Source of the DNA: Marinococcus luteus
GTDB lineage: Bacteria; Bacillota; Bacilli; Bacillales; Marinococcaceae
Assembly (NCBI RefSeq): GCF_900106595.1
Contig: NZ_FNNC01000003.1
Coordinates: 1 to 64,000, forward strand
DNA: 64,000 nt
Direction of reading: 5' to 3'
Numbering within the stretch: the stretch's first letter is position 1; each line of letters begins with the position of its first letter. The notes below the pieces were generated by a model. That model was not told where the DNA came from. It saw only the letters and a program-made list of their open reading frames with translations, and searched no databases. The translations under genes were made by a program, and so were the position numbers. Shown here in pieces: positions 56,951 through 64,000 of the stretch.

Positions 56951-57894
56951 CGGGATTCCCCTTTCGTTTGTTCCAGATTGGCCAGCTGCAGGGCTCCCTG
57001 CAGCGACGCTTTTTCAAGATCATGTTTCGTAAAGACGTGGATCGGACGTTCCTGCTTTTGTTCCAGCACGTATCGGTACGCCTCCTGCATCGCACCGTGG
57101 CCGCCAAGATACAGCCAGTCAGCGCCGTCAGCAGCGCGTTCAAATGCTTTCATATCCTCGTACAGCACCGCACCGAGCAAGAGATTCGCCCGTGCGTTTT
57201 CGGTATAGTCAGCAAACAAATGGCGCAGACGCACGTAATACGCCGCCCGCGTGAAACCTTCCGTTTCCGCCAGCTCCCAGCCCTCCATCAGCACCTCCGG
57301 CTCGAGCGCCTCCACGAGCTTCGGCCCGACTGAATCGGATAAAATCGTGGATGTCCGCAGGGCTGAGAGCGTTTCTCCGGCCAGGGTGGACGTGCAGCTT
57401 AGCAGCCGCGAGCCGTTTTCCACGCGGATGTATTTTGTATGTGAGCCCGGCAGAATAATCAGGCCGCTGCCTTCAGCCGGCGTATGGCGCAGCATGCCGA
57501 ACGCCTCAACCTCTTCGCCGCGCATCACATCGACCGGCTCCTCACCGTTTTTCATACCCGTGATCCAGTGCCAGCGCCGGGCATTGTAGCGCTCGTGTAC
57601 CGTACGTTCAGCAAGCTCCTCCATCGTAAGCGGCGACGGCGCGTGGGGCACTTCGCGCATACCAATGTTCGCCGTCAGCATGCCGTAGCCGATCACATCA
57701 CGGAAAGTAAAATGGGCAGCCAGCGTGTCGAGTTCATTATCAATCAACCGCTCGAGCAGCGAAAAATCCTGCTCCATCGCCTGATTGCGCACACCCTGAT
57801 CGAGCGAGACGCGCTTTTTAACCTCCAGCGTGTCAGCGTCCACGACCCGGAGACGCGTATTGGTGGTACCGCCATCAATAACAATGACGTTCAT
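56947..57894 (-). CDS. dgoK: 2-dehydro-3-deoxygalactonokinase
   Basis: ATP-dependent sugar-acid kinase of 315 residues giving 2-dehydro-3-deoxy-6-phosphogalactonate. Start [17 protein letters not shown] (phosphate 1 motif of the actin-like fold), [19 protein letters not shown] and [13 protein letters not shown] are family features. Between dgoA and dgoD with four-base overlaps on both sides. Confidence 0.93.
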   Translation of the reverse strand: MNVIVIDGGTTNTRLRVVDADTLEVKKRVSLDQGVRNQAMEQDFSLLERLIDNELDTLAAHFTFRDVIGYGMLTANIGMREVPHAPSPLTMEELAERTVHERYNARRWHWITGMKNGEEPVDVMRGEEVEAFGMLRHTPAEGSGLIILPGSHTKYIRVENGSRLLSCTSTLAGETLSALRTSTILSDSVGPKLVEALEPEVLMEGWELAETEGFTRAAYYVRLRHLFADYTENARANLLLGAVLYEDMKAFERAADGADWLYLGGHGAMQEAYRYVLEQKQERPIHVFTKHDLEKASLQGALQLANLEQTKGESR

Positions 57895-58529
57895 CGAGTT
57901 CCACCGCCTTCACGGAGCAAGGCGCGGGCCTGCTCCATGTTACGGGTCAACTGCTTCATGTCTCCGCGTTCAATCGCCTTCGGATCCACCACCTGGCTGC
58001 CGAGGCCGACCGCATGCCAGCCGTGCTGCAGGTATTCCTGCATGTTGTCGAGCGACACGCCGCCCACCGCCATTGCACGCACATGCGGAAGCGGACCGTG
58101 TACGTCTTTCAAATACGAGGGCCCGAATGCGCGGATTGGGAAAATTTTCACCATTTCCGCTCCGGCCTCGGTAGCCTGCAGAATTTCGGTCGGCGTGAGC
58201 ACGCCCGGAATGACCGGCACACCGTAGCGGCTGCCGGTTTCAATGGTTTTTGCGTCAAGCGTCGGAGCAAGCAGAAACTCCGCCCCGGACAAAATGGCGG
58301 TACGCGCAGATTCGGCGTCCAGCACCGTCCCGGCACCAATATGCAGATCGCTGTGGGTCGCCTTCGCCCATTCAATCGCCGCAAGCGCCCCCGGCGTGTT
58401 CATCGTCACTTCAAGCACCCGGGCCCCGCCGGCGTACAAAGACTCAATCACCTGCTGGAGCTGCGTTTTGTCACTGCTGCGGATGATTGGCACTATTTTC
58501 TCCTGTTCAATCGTCTGAATAATACTCAT
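57891..58529 (-). CDS. dgoA: 2-dehydro-3-deoxy-6-phosphogalactonate aldolase (KDPG-aldolase family)
   Basis: Class I aldolase of 212 residues cleaving KDPGal to pyruvate and glyceraldehyde 3-phosphate. The glutamate is in RVLEVTMNTPGAL and the Schiff-base lysine in EMVKIFPIRAFGP; phosphate loop AVGGVSLDN. KDPG aldolase activity would be equally possible from sequence, but dgoK and dgoD fix the role. First gene of the operon, preceded by promoter, cre and operator sites. Confidence 0.93.
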   Translation of the reverse strand: MSIIQTIEQEKIVPIIRSSDKTQLQQVIESLYAGGARVLEVTMNTPGALAAIEWAKATHSDLHIGAGTVLDAESARTAILSGAEFLLAPTLDAKTIETGSRYGVPVIPGVLTPTEILQATEAGAEMVKIFPIRAFGPSYLKDVHGPLPHVRAMAVGGVSLDNMQEYLQHGWHAVGLGSQVVDPKAIERGDMKQLTRNMEQARALLREGGGTR

Positions 58530-58548
58530 CAGCCTGCGGCCTCCTTTT

Positions 58549-58573
58549 GTTCCTTATTAAGGAACATCGTTCC
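58549..58573. promoter_or_regulatory. Candidate IclR operator before dgoA
   Basis: Two overlapping perfect palindromes: GTTCCTTATTAAGGAAC (58549-58565) and GGAACATCGTTCC (58561-58573). The second resembles KdgR-type IclR boxes (GAAAC...GTTTC). Located between promoter and start codon, it would allow repression by the IclR protein encoded next door. Confidence 0.65.
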
Positions 58574-58618
58574 GTATTATGAATAAAAAGAAAGTCTCCT
58601 GCGGGAAATGTCGTTTAC

Positions 58619-58656
58619 AGTGTAGCAGACCGAGCGGCAGATTGAAAGCGTTCTTT
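58619..58656 (-). promoter_or_regulatory. Promoter of dgoAKD with overlapping cre site
   Basis: Minus strand -35 TTTCAA (58642-58647), 17-base spacer, -10 TACACT (58619-58624). The plus-strand TTGAAAGCGTTCTTT (58642-58656) over the -35 fits the CcpA cre consensus with one mismatch and touches the iclR stop codon. Confidence 0.6.
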
Positions 58657-59417
58657 TAATGGCCTAGTTCCCGCGATATGGATACCGCCGCCCGCTGCAC
58701 CTGCAGCACCGTTTTTTCCCAGTCGATCGTTTCCGCGTTCATGTGCGGCATCGTCACACTGACCGCTGCCACTGCCCGCCGGTGAAAATCAAAAATGGGG
58801 GCCGCTACGCAGGTCACGCCAAGCTCATGCTCCTCCCGGTCGTAGGCCACGCCTTCCTGCGCTATTTTATCCAGCTCCGGCATCATTGCTTCTTTGGATG
58901 TAATCGTATGCGGCGTATGGCGGATCATTTCCTGCTCGCCAAGAAGCTTGTCCTGCACATGCGGGGGCTGAAACGCCAGCAGCGCTTTTCCAACGCCGGT
59001 GCAGTAGAGCGGCGCTTTACGGCCGACCCGGGAAAACAGCCGCAGCCGCGCGTACGTTTCCACTTTATCGATGTAGACAACCTGGGCACCTTCGAGCTGG
59101 ACAAGGTGAACCGTACTCGCCGTCGCTTTCGCGAGGTCATGAATGATGTCTCCCGCCGCTTTTCGCACGTCGATGGATTCTGCCACCCGCTCGCCCATTT
59201 CCATGAATGTGAACCCGAGCGTATACACATCGCGTTCGTTTCCCTGCTTCACGTAGCCCTTCTGCAGGAGAGATGCCAGCAGCCGGTGCACTGTACTCTT
59301 GGAAACATTCAGGCGGTTCGCAAGCTCCGTGACGCCCATTCCTTCCGGCGCTTCGGCGAGCAGGTCAATAATCCGGAGGGCGCGGTCGACGGATTGGACC
59401 GTTCCGTTTGTATTCAT
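58656..59417 (-). CDS. IclR-family regulator of galactonate use
   Basis: Regulator of 253 residues: N-terminal winged helix (EGMGVTELANRLNVSKSTVH, LLASLLQKGYVKQ) and C-terminal IclR effector domain (LFSRVGRKAPLYCTGVGKAL, REEHELGVTCVAAPIFD). It is directly upstream of dgoA in the same direction, with the palindromic operator in between. The effector is probably galactonate or KDGal; a DgoR/KdgR-like repressor role is inferred. Confidence 0.9.
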   Translation of the reverse strand: MNTNGTVQSVDRALRIIDLLAEAPEGMGVTELANRLNVSKSTVHRLLASLLQKGYVKQGNERDVYTLGFTFMEMGERVAESIDVRKAAGDIIHDLAKATASTVHLVQLEGAQVVYIDKVETYARLRLFSRVGRKAPLYCTGVGKALLAFQPPHVQDKLLGEQEMIRHTPHTITSKEAMMPELDKIAQEGVAYDREEHELGVTCVAAPIFDFHRRAVAAVSVTMPHMNAETIDWEKTVLQVQRAAVSISRELGH

Positions 59418-59519
59418 GCAGCCTTCCTCCTTTCTGTACTGCAGTCATCGTAGCACATTTCTCTTGTATGTTAGTATAAAACTACACAATAAATGGAAAA
59501 GTAAGGAAAGGAGATTTAT

Positions 59520-59735
59520 ATGTATTCCCGTGTGTTTGTGGATGAGCATTGGAATTTAATTGCGAGTATTATCGGCAATTTTGCCGTGATGTTTGCGATG
59601 CTGATCGGTATTGACGGTCTATCTGCCGGTGAGCCTCCGGGTATGGTAAGCAAGGTAAGCGTTTCGGCAGCTATTGCCCTGCTTCTATGTGTTAATACCG
59701 TACGGAAGTTTCGGAAGTATCAGCCCGAGAAATAA
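59520..59735 (+). CDS. Small two-helix membrane protein
   Basis: Protein of 71 residues with two membrane segments (LIASIIGNFAVMFAMLIGI, VSVSAAIALLLCVNTV) and a basic C-terminus. Not recognised. ATG at 59520 follows a strong AAAGGAG six bases upstream, which together with composition supports a real gene. Confidence 0.6.
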   Translation: MYSRVFVDEHWNLIASIIGNFAVMFAMLIGIDGLSAGEPPGMVSKVSVSAAIALLLCVNTVRKFRKYQPEK

Positions 59736-59883
59736 AAAAGCGTCTGTCCCGGAGGATAGGCGCAGATGATTTAAACACATTATTAGTTATAGCTCATCCT
59801 TGTTAATCAGCTATTGTTTCATAACAACACCTTCAGCTGAAAGACCACTGTATAACTGTCTCTCTTTAAAAGCATAAGAACCT

Positions 59884-60162
59884 TTAAGCTTCTTTATCCA
59901 ACACTTCCAGCTTAAGAAGAACTTTTTCTCCGCTGTACCGTTTATATACTGCGTAAACTACATTCCCTATCCCAAACGACCACCAGACAGTTAAGAGACC
60001 GACAATCAAATGGCCACCTAATGAACCCCAGCCACCGTGCTGACGCATTCTTATTGAAGATTCCCCTCGAGAGATTACTTCATATCCCATTGTCACAAAA
60101 TCATCGGTTACGCTTTCCATTTCACGTACTGACCCAACTCTTCTAATCCTGTCTAAAGCCAT
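59884..60162 (-). CDS. Hypothetical protein with one membrane segment
   Basis: Protein of 92 residues, MALDRIRRVGSVREMESVTD..., with an N-terminal soluble part (GYEVISRGESSIRMR) and one long hydrophobic segment (LGGHLIVGLLTVWWSFGIGN) followed by AVYKRYSGEKVLL. Not recognised. ATG at 60162 has GGGAGG eight bases upstream; 12 codons further upstream are in frame without a ribosome site. Confidence 0.6.
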   Translation of the reverse strand: MALDRIRRVGSVREMESVTDDFVTMGYEVISRGESSIRMRQHGGWGSLGGHLIVGLLTVWWSFGIGNVVYAVYKRYSGEKVLLKLEVLDKEA

Positions 60163-60410
60163 GGTTTTTTCCTCCCTAAAATATATTAATAAATGCAAAA
60201 TATATAAAAATACTAGGACAATATTATTATTTAAATAGTATAATGAATTACAGAAAATTACAATACTAAAGTGACAGTTTTACAGTAAATTTTATAAAAA
60301 GGTCGTTCCGTTAAATTATACTGCTACTTTTAACACCAGTACTTTCATCTACATATGTATGGGCAGTTTATTTCACCTTTTATGCACCCGCTAAGTGAAT
60401 TGGTTTGTAT

Positions 60411-60440
60411 AAAAAAACGCCTCCCCGAAAGGAGACGCTT
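60411..60440 (-). terminator. Terminator after the SDR gene
   Basis: Arms ACGCCTCC (60417-60424) and GGAGACGC (60431-60438) with a TTTTTTTAT run on the minus strand. Closely similar in sequence to the terminator after flaG. Confidence 0.8.
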
Positions 60441-60463
60441 CTTTAATCCATATTCAATTATTT

Positions 60464-61234
60464 TTAGTTGTACACAATCCCGCCGTCGATCAGTACGGCC
60501 TGGCCGGTCATGTAATCCGAGTCCGGCGAAGCCAGATACGAAACGAAATTCGCTACATCCTCCGGTGTCTGCGGGCGCCCCAGGGCGATACCTGCAGTAA
60601 ATTTCTCGAATGCGTCCCCTGGCTTTTCGAGCCCCATTTCTTCAACCATCCGGGCATCGATGCGCTCCCACATGCTCGTCCCGACCACGCCCGGGCAGTA
60701 AGCATTAACGGTAATCTTGTCCGGGGCCAGTTCCTGGGCGGAGGCCTGTGTTAAACCTTTAACCGCAAACTTGGTAGCCGAATAAATCCCAAGCATTGGA
60801 AAGCCTTTATGCCCCGCAATGCTGCATGCGTTAATAATTTTGCCGCCGCCCTGCTTTTTCATCTGCTCGGCCGCTGCCTGAATGCCAAAAATAACGCCGT
60901 TCACATTCACAGCGAAAATTTTCTCGATATCCTCTTCCTCTACTTTTAAAAGCGGGGCTACATGATCAATACCGGCATTGTTTACAAACACATCGACGCT
61001 TCCGAAATGATCCGCGGCTTTTTTCACAAGATCGTTAATGTCCTGCCTGCTAGTTACATTGGCTTCCACAGCCAGGGCTTCACTGCCGCTGTCTTTAATG
61101 GCCTGCACCGTTTCCTCCATTTTTTCTTTATCAATATCGCTGATCACAAGGTTGAATCCATCTTTCGCAAGACGCGTCGCAATGCCTTTCCCAATGCCCT
61201 GTCCCGACCCAGTAACGACTGCTGTTTTACTCAT
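60464..61234 (-). CDS. Short-chain dehydrogenase, acetoin/diacetyl reductase-like
   Basis: Classical SDR of 256 residues: [20 protein letters not shown] cofactor loop, [11 protein letters not shown], the catalytic serine in [13 protein letters not shown] and [13 protein letters not shown] with Tyr and Lys, and the end [14 protein letters not shown]. The pattern around [10 protein letters not shown] is typical of BudC/ButA acetoin reductases. It is a single gene near the flaG remnant; ATG at 61234 with GGAGG nine bases upstream. Confidence 0.85.
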   Translation of the reverse strand: MSKTAVVTGSGQGIGKGIATRLAKDGFNLVISDIDKEKMEETVQAIKDSGSEALAVEANVTSRQDINDLVKKAADHFGSVDVFVNNAGIDHVAPLLKVEEEDIEKIFAVNVNGVIFGIQAAAEQMKKQGGGKIINACSIAGHKGFPMLGIYSATKFAVKGLTQASAQELAPDKITVNAYCPGVVGTSMWERIDARMVEEMGLEKPGDAFEKFTAGIALGRPQTPEDVANFVSYLASPDSDYMTGQAVLIDGGIVYN

Positions 61235-61338
61235 GCATTTCACCCTCCATATATTAGATTCGAACTAATGAACCTTTCCTTTTAAACCCTATTCATAAAC
61301 ATAATTATGACTTAAGAATTAAAACTTTTATCACGAAA

Positions 61339-61372
61339 ACAAAAAAACGCCTTCCCGAAGGAAGACGCTTTT
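61339..61372 (-). terminator. Terminator after flaG
   Basis: ACGCCTTCC and GGAAGACGC arms around CGAA, with TTTTTTTG on the minus strand; marks the old end of, or the break after, flaG. Confidence 0.8.
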
Positions 61373-61375
61373 CAC

Positions 61376-61728
61376 TTACCCTTTTTCATTTACCAAAAGC
61401 CCGGACTGACGAAGGATCGAAGCGTTAAAATTCAGAAGCGATTCGGGTGGTATTTCCCGCACGATTTCTTCCGTGTCGCGGTCGATCACCTGCACATACA
61501 CCCGCTCGGTGTCTTCGTGCACGTTAAACTTCAACCGTGTTAAATGTGGATCAAGCATCGCACTCAACGTTTCGACTGATTTTCTACTTCCTTCTTTGTT
61601 ATGTAAAGCGCCGAATTGGTTTCAGCTGCTACCAATTCGTTCGGCGTTACTTTCGACGCATCTATAACGCCCGCTTCCAGCCTGGGTGAAGTCCCCTCGC
61701 CTCCGGCTGATCGAATAGAAACATCCAT
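61376..61728 (-). pseudogene. flaG: flaG broken by a one-base deletion
   Basis: The N-terminal frame starts MDVSIRSAGGEGTSPRLEAG at ATG 61728 after GGGAGGCGGGAG and runs to KKEVENQSKR-stop. The C-terminal frame continues as SVETLSAMLDPHLTRLKFNV...VREIPPESLLNFNASILRQSG, the conserved FlaG half. They join exactly if the four A at 61580-61583 (T on the plus strand) were five (KKEVEKSVETL). FlaG influences filament length. In B. subtilis it is adjacent to fliD, here 29 kb away. Confidence 0.9.
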
Positions 61729-61833
61729 CTCCCGCCTCCCTCCTCCTGGTATGATCCCTATCCCTTTACGTCGATCGACTGACCTTTGTCCGAAACACTG
61801 CCGACATCGATACCATCACCTCCTTTCATAATA

Positions 61834-62225
61834 TTATAAAAAAGGCCCCGGGGCGCCGGAACCTCTGGGTGTATAGTCTTTGGTGTAAAAGTGCCTCAGT
61901 TGTTTATAGTATCGGCAGAATTTCGCGGGAGTGTAAGGTTTATAATAATACACACGGCTGAAAATGCTGTTCCAACTCTCGCTGTAATTTTTCACGTTGG
62001 GAATCAAGGTAAATTGAAAAATTTCCTGGAGTCTTGCGTATGAATGGTTTTCTAAATGAGTGACGACCAAGTCTAAGTTCTCACGGATATTACTGAACCA
62101 CTGCTCCGCCCCTCAGTGTTTTCGATATTTTTAAGCACCCTCTGACACGAGCGCTCTAATGCAGTAAAGCTAAAAATCATATCTTGCATAAGCTGGACTG
62201 CTTCCGAATAGTTTCTTTCATTGAG
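61834..62225 (-). pseudogene. Fragmented gene fused after the flagellin remnant
   Basis: Two minus-strand frames give one protein-like text: QLNERNYSEAVQLMQDMIFS...VLKNIENTE, then after a frameshift near 62114 GAEQWFSNIRENLDLVVTHL...RLQEIFQFTLIPNVKN to a C-terminus that runs into a terminator. The family is not recognised; it looks helical and could be a flagellar accessory protein once encoded beside hag. It has no start codon of its own, because its 5' end is spliced onto flagellin codons. Confidence 0.5.
61841..61866 (-). terminator. Terminator downstream of the hag remnant
   Basis: GGTTCCGG and CCGGGGCC (plus arms 61847-61854 and 61859-61866, two G-U pairs) with TTTTTTATAA on the minus strand. 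Confidence 0.75.
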
Positions 62226-62299
62226 TTGCTCATATCATTTTGGTTGGCACCCATCTGACGATGAGCGTTCATGGCACCTAAACTGTGGTTAATAATCAT
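62219..62299 (-). pseudogene. hag: Flagellin gene reduced to its first 27 codons
   Basis: After GGGAGG and ATG at 62299 the frame reads MIINHSLGAMNAHRQMGANQ and NDMSNSM, the universal flagellin N-terminus, and then departs into unrelated sequence that soon stops. The D0/D1 coiled coil, variable core and C-terminus are all missing. The sigma-D promoter and leader upstream are intact. Confidence 0.92.
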
Positions 62300-62416
62300 T
62301 ATAAAATTCCTCCCTGAGTGTGTAAGTACTTTCCACGTCCTTGTGGTAAGCCTATGTCACAGAATTTGCTTTCACGCCCGTACGCTGCGTTTTGGCATTT
62401 CCTGCTTATACTCCTT

Positions 62417-62443
62417 ATATCGGCTGCTCGGTTTATGCATTTA
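62417..62443 (-). promoter_or_regulatory. Consensus sigma-D promoter of hag
   Basis: Minus strand TAAA (62440-62443), exactly 15 bases, GCCGATAT (62417-62424). This equals the B. subtilis sigma-D consensus, the flagellin promoter class. It now drives only a remnant. Confidence 0.9.
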
Positions 62444-62579
62444 GTATTTCCTGTAATTCTCTTAAAAATATTCTTTTAGTTATATTATGCAAAAAGTACT
62501 AGTTATTTTCACATAGCATTCGTATACTTACTTATGTGTCAGAGCAGTTGGGAAAATATTTGAACAGAGGTGTTGGATT

Positions 62580-63047
62580 ATGCAGAAGACAATGGTATTA
62601 GAAGAGTATGAAGTAAACGCAAACACGATGGCGATTGTGCCAAATTTTGAAGGAGAGGCGAAAAGTATTATATGGGAAAAAGACGGAGCGCGTATACCGG
62701 CTTCATGTGCGCCTACGGCTATCATTAAAAGAGGATGTCTGCGCGGGGGGTCTTCTTTTGAAGGGCGAAGCGAAGCGGTAAAGCATTACTTACATATCCG
62801 CAAGAAGTTGCCGGTGCCGGTAAATCCGTCGGAAGGGATTTATGCATTTCCAATTTCATCGCTGCGCGATCCGGAAAACATCTGGATTTTTTATAATCAT
62901 GTACAGCCCGGCCAATTTGTCACTTCCGATAATGGAACGATGATTCAATTCACTGACGGTACATCTCTCCCGACAAAAGCGAGTACTTTTATGATTCAGC
63001 AGCAGTTGTTCCGTACGGGCCACTGCCAGAGCATGTTTACCGCCTAA
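62580..63047 (+). CDS. comK: Competence transcription factor ComK
   Basis: Protein of 155 residues matching ComK: LEEYEVNANTMAIVPNFEGE, ASCAPTAIIKRGCLRGGSSF (compare SCRFFGSSYAGR in B. subtilis) with EGRSEAVKH, VPVNPSEGIYAFPISSLRDP, WIFYNHVQPGQF and FMIQQQLFRTGHCQS. ComK activates DNA-uptake genes. It ends about 37 residues earlier than the 192-residue B. subtilis protein, lacking the C-terminal tail bound by the MecA adaptor there, as in shorter ComK homologues. ATG after AGAGGTG. Confidence 0.88.
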   Translation: MQKTMVLEEYEVNANTMAIVPNFEGEAKSIIWEKDGARIPASCAPTAIIKRGCLRGGSSFEGRSEAVKHYLHIRKKLPVPVNPSEGIYAFPISSLRDPENIWIFYNHVQPGQFVTSDNGTMIQFTDGTSLPTKASTFMIQQQLFRTGHCQSMFTA

Positions 63048-63058
63048 AAAACAAAAAA

Positions 63059-63090
63059 ACAGAGCATGGAGTACAAGGGCTCCCGCTCTG
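63059..63090. terminator. Terminator after comK
   Basis: CAGAGC/GCTCTG and GGAG/CTCC arms around 63059-63090; the T-run is short on the plus strand and strong on the minus strand. Confidence 0.65.
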
Positions 63091-63216
63091 TTTATGCTTG
63101 GTTAGAAAAGTATAATGCCTAAAAGTTCAGCGACATTGCTGTCTAGCTACGATGCCATAATTCTAAGAAGTAGTTTCTGGGCTGCGTCTGCATGTTCGCT
63201 AATAATACTAAAAAAT

Positions 63217-63253
63217 AATGCCGTGCTGAATGATAGAGCATGGCATTTTTTTG
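63217..63253 (+). terminator. Terminator-like hairpin in the comK-luxR gap
   Basis: AATGCCGTGCT and AGCATGGCATT arms followed by TTTTTT on the plus strand. No gene is seen between 63048 and 63483; the rest of this gap is the repeat copy below. Confidence 0.6.
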
Positions 63254-63259
63254 ATGCTT

Positions 63260-63481
63260 CAATTCTAGAGTTTGCTAAAATAGGTAAGTTCGGTGGTTCA
63301 CAAAAAGAGCTAAACCTCTTCTATCTTATCCCATCAAAAAGGCAAAGCTTTTCACGCTGTCCAGCTACGCCACCCAGCCGTCCAGTCCATTGGCTCCACC
63401 CTGGCTTCACCGTCTGTCGACGCTTCCAGCCAGGTTTACGCCAGCCGTCTGGAACGGCTGTACAGGGTGGCTCCGCTTTTC
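63260..63481 (-). repeat. Composite intergenic repeat, copy 3
   Basis: Read on the minus strand it starts with GAAAAGCGGAGCCACCC two bases after the LuxR-gene stop, has the CCTGGCTGGAAGCGTCG...GACGGTGAAGCCAGGGTG module (63364-63475, nearly identical to copy 1), the linker CTGGACAGCGTGAAAAG (63348-63364) and a degenerate hairpin module ending near AACTTACCT. Confidence 0.8.
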
Positions 63482-63483
63482 TT

Positions 63484-64000
63484 TTACGTTATAAACTCGA
63501 CCCAGTTTTCTTCGATCGCGCGCTTTATGGTATGCGTGCGGTCGTTGGCCTGCATCTTTTTCGTCAGATGACTGACGTGGTTGTTAACGGTGGCGACGGC
63601 CAGAAAGCATTCTTCGGCAATTTTGCGGTTGCTTTTGCCTTCGAGGATTTTTTCCAAAATCCGGATTTCTGCTTCCGACAGCGTGCCGCGTGCTTTATGC
63701 ACGTCGAGTTCGAGCTGCTGTTCGGGTGGCTCTTCCTGCAGCTGATTCATGCGGCGGTACCGTTCGACGACCTGCGGCTGAAACACCGGGTCGATGTACG
63801 TCTGAAACTGTGTGGCGCGCATGAAATGCTTGCGCCAGTCATCTTCGCCGCGCTCGGCGGCAAGAAGCATCGTCACATCCTGGCAGATGAATTCATCCAC
63901 CAGGTGCCTGAGCCGCTCCGGCAGGTTCACACCAATCCTGCAGGCGGACCCGGCCCGTTTTGCTTCCTGAAGACGCACAAACGCATCCAAATCACTGCAC
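63484..64000 (-). CDS. LuxR-type transcriptional regulator, C-terminal part (5' end outside the window)
   Basis: At least 172 residues, open to the window edge. The C-terminus is a LuxR/NarL helix-turn-helix: GTLSEAEIRILEKILEGKSN, RKIAEECFLAVATVNNHVSH and LTKKMQANDRTHTIKRA. The preceding part is helical without a recognised receiver domain. An in-frame TTG at 63990 exists, but the frame continues beyond the edge, so the true start is probably further right. Signal unknown. Confidence 0.8.
   Translation of the reverse strand, partial: CSDLDAFVRLQEAKRAGSACRIGVNLPERLRHLVDEFICQDVTMLLAAERGEDDWRKHFMRATQFQTYIDPVFQPQVVERYRRMNQLQEEPPEQQLELDVHKARGTLSEAEIRILEKILEGKSNRKIAEECFLAVATVNNHVSHLTKKMQANDRTHTIKRAIEENWVEFIT

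Overview
The window is chromosomal DNA of a Bacillaceae bacterium. trxB-TPR-his, yvoF-ppaX-lgt-hprK, yvlD-yvlC-yvlB, uvrA-uvrB, minJ, ctpB, yvjA-prfB-secA-hpf and fliT-fliS-fliD stand in the same relative order and orientation as in Bacillus subtilis. The genes at about 41.7-52.5 kb resemble a sulfoquinovose pathway that I recall from halophilic, alkaliphilic bacilli, so an Alkalicoccus-like organism is possible; this is inference. No tRNA, rRNA, CRISPR array or insertion-sequence transposase was recognised.

Layout. 0-8.1 kb: 5' part of trxB, a TPR protein, and the histidine operon hisZGDBHAFI on the minus strand, with coupled genes, a sigma-A-type promoter and a terminator. 8.1-20.9 kb: cell-envelope and housekeeping genes, with a textbook sigma-W promoter before yvlB and a LexA box before uvrB. 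20.9-21.4 kb: a modular intergenic repeat where B. subtilis has ftsX-ftsE-cccB. 21.4-28.5 kb: yvjA, prfB (programmed frameshift), secA without its zinc tail, hpf and a succinate-semialdehyde-type dehydrogenase. 28.5-32.2 kb: a possible small RNA, a lipoprotein, fliT, fliS and a broken fliD.

32.3-61.3 kb is an accessory block lying between fliD and flaG, which are neighbours in B. subtilis. It carries a gluconate operon (gntK-gntP-gnd with a divergent RpiR regulator), miscellaneous genes, an AT-richer ten-gene operon that I read as a sulfoquinovose (sulfo-EMP2-like) pathway, a De Ley-Doudoroff galactonate operon (dgoA-dgoK-dgoD with an IclR regulator) and an acetoin-reductase-like SDR. Candidate CcpA cre sites lie at all three sugar loci.

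61.3-64 kb: frameshifted flaG, a flagellin remnant behind an apparently perfect sigma-D promoter, comK, a second copy of the modular repeat family and the 3' part of a LuxR-type regulator. hag, flaG and fliD are all damaged, so the flagellar filament has probably been lost in this lineage, while carbon-scavenging genes occupy the gap in the old flagellar locus.
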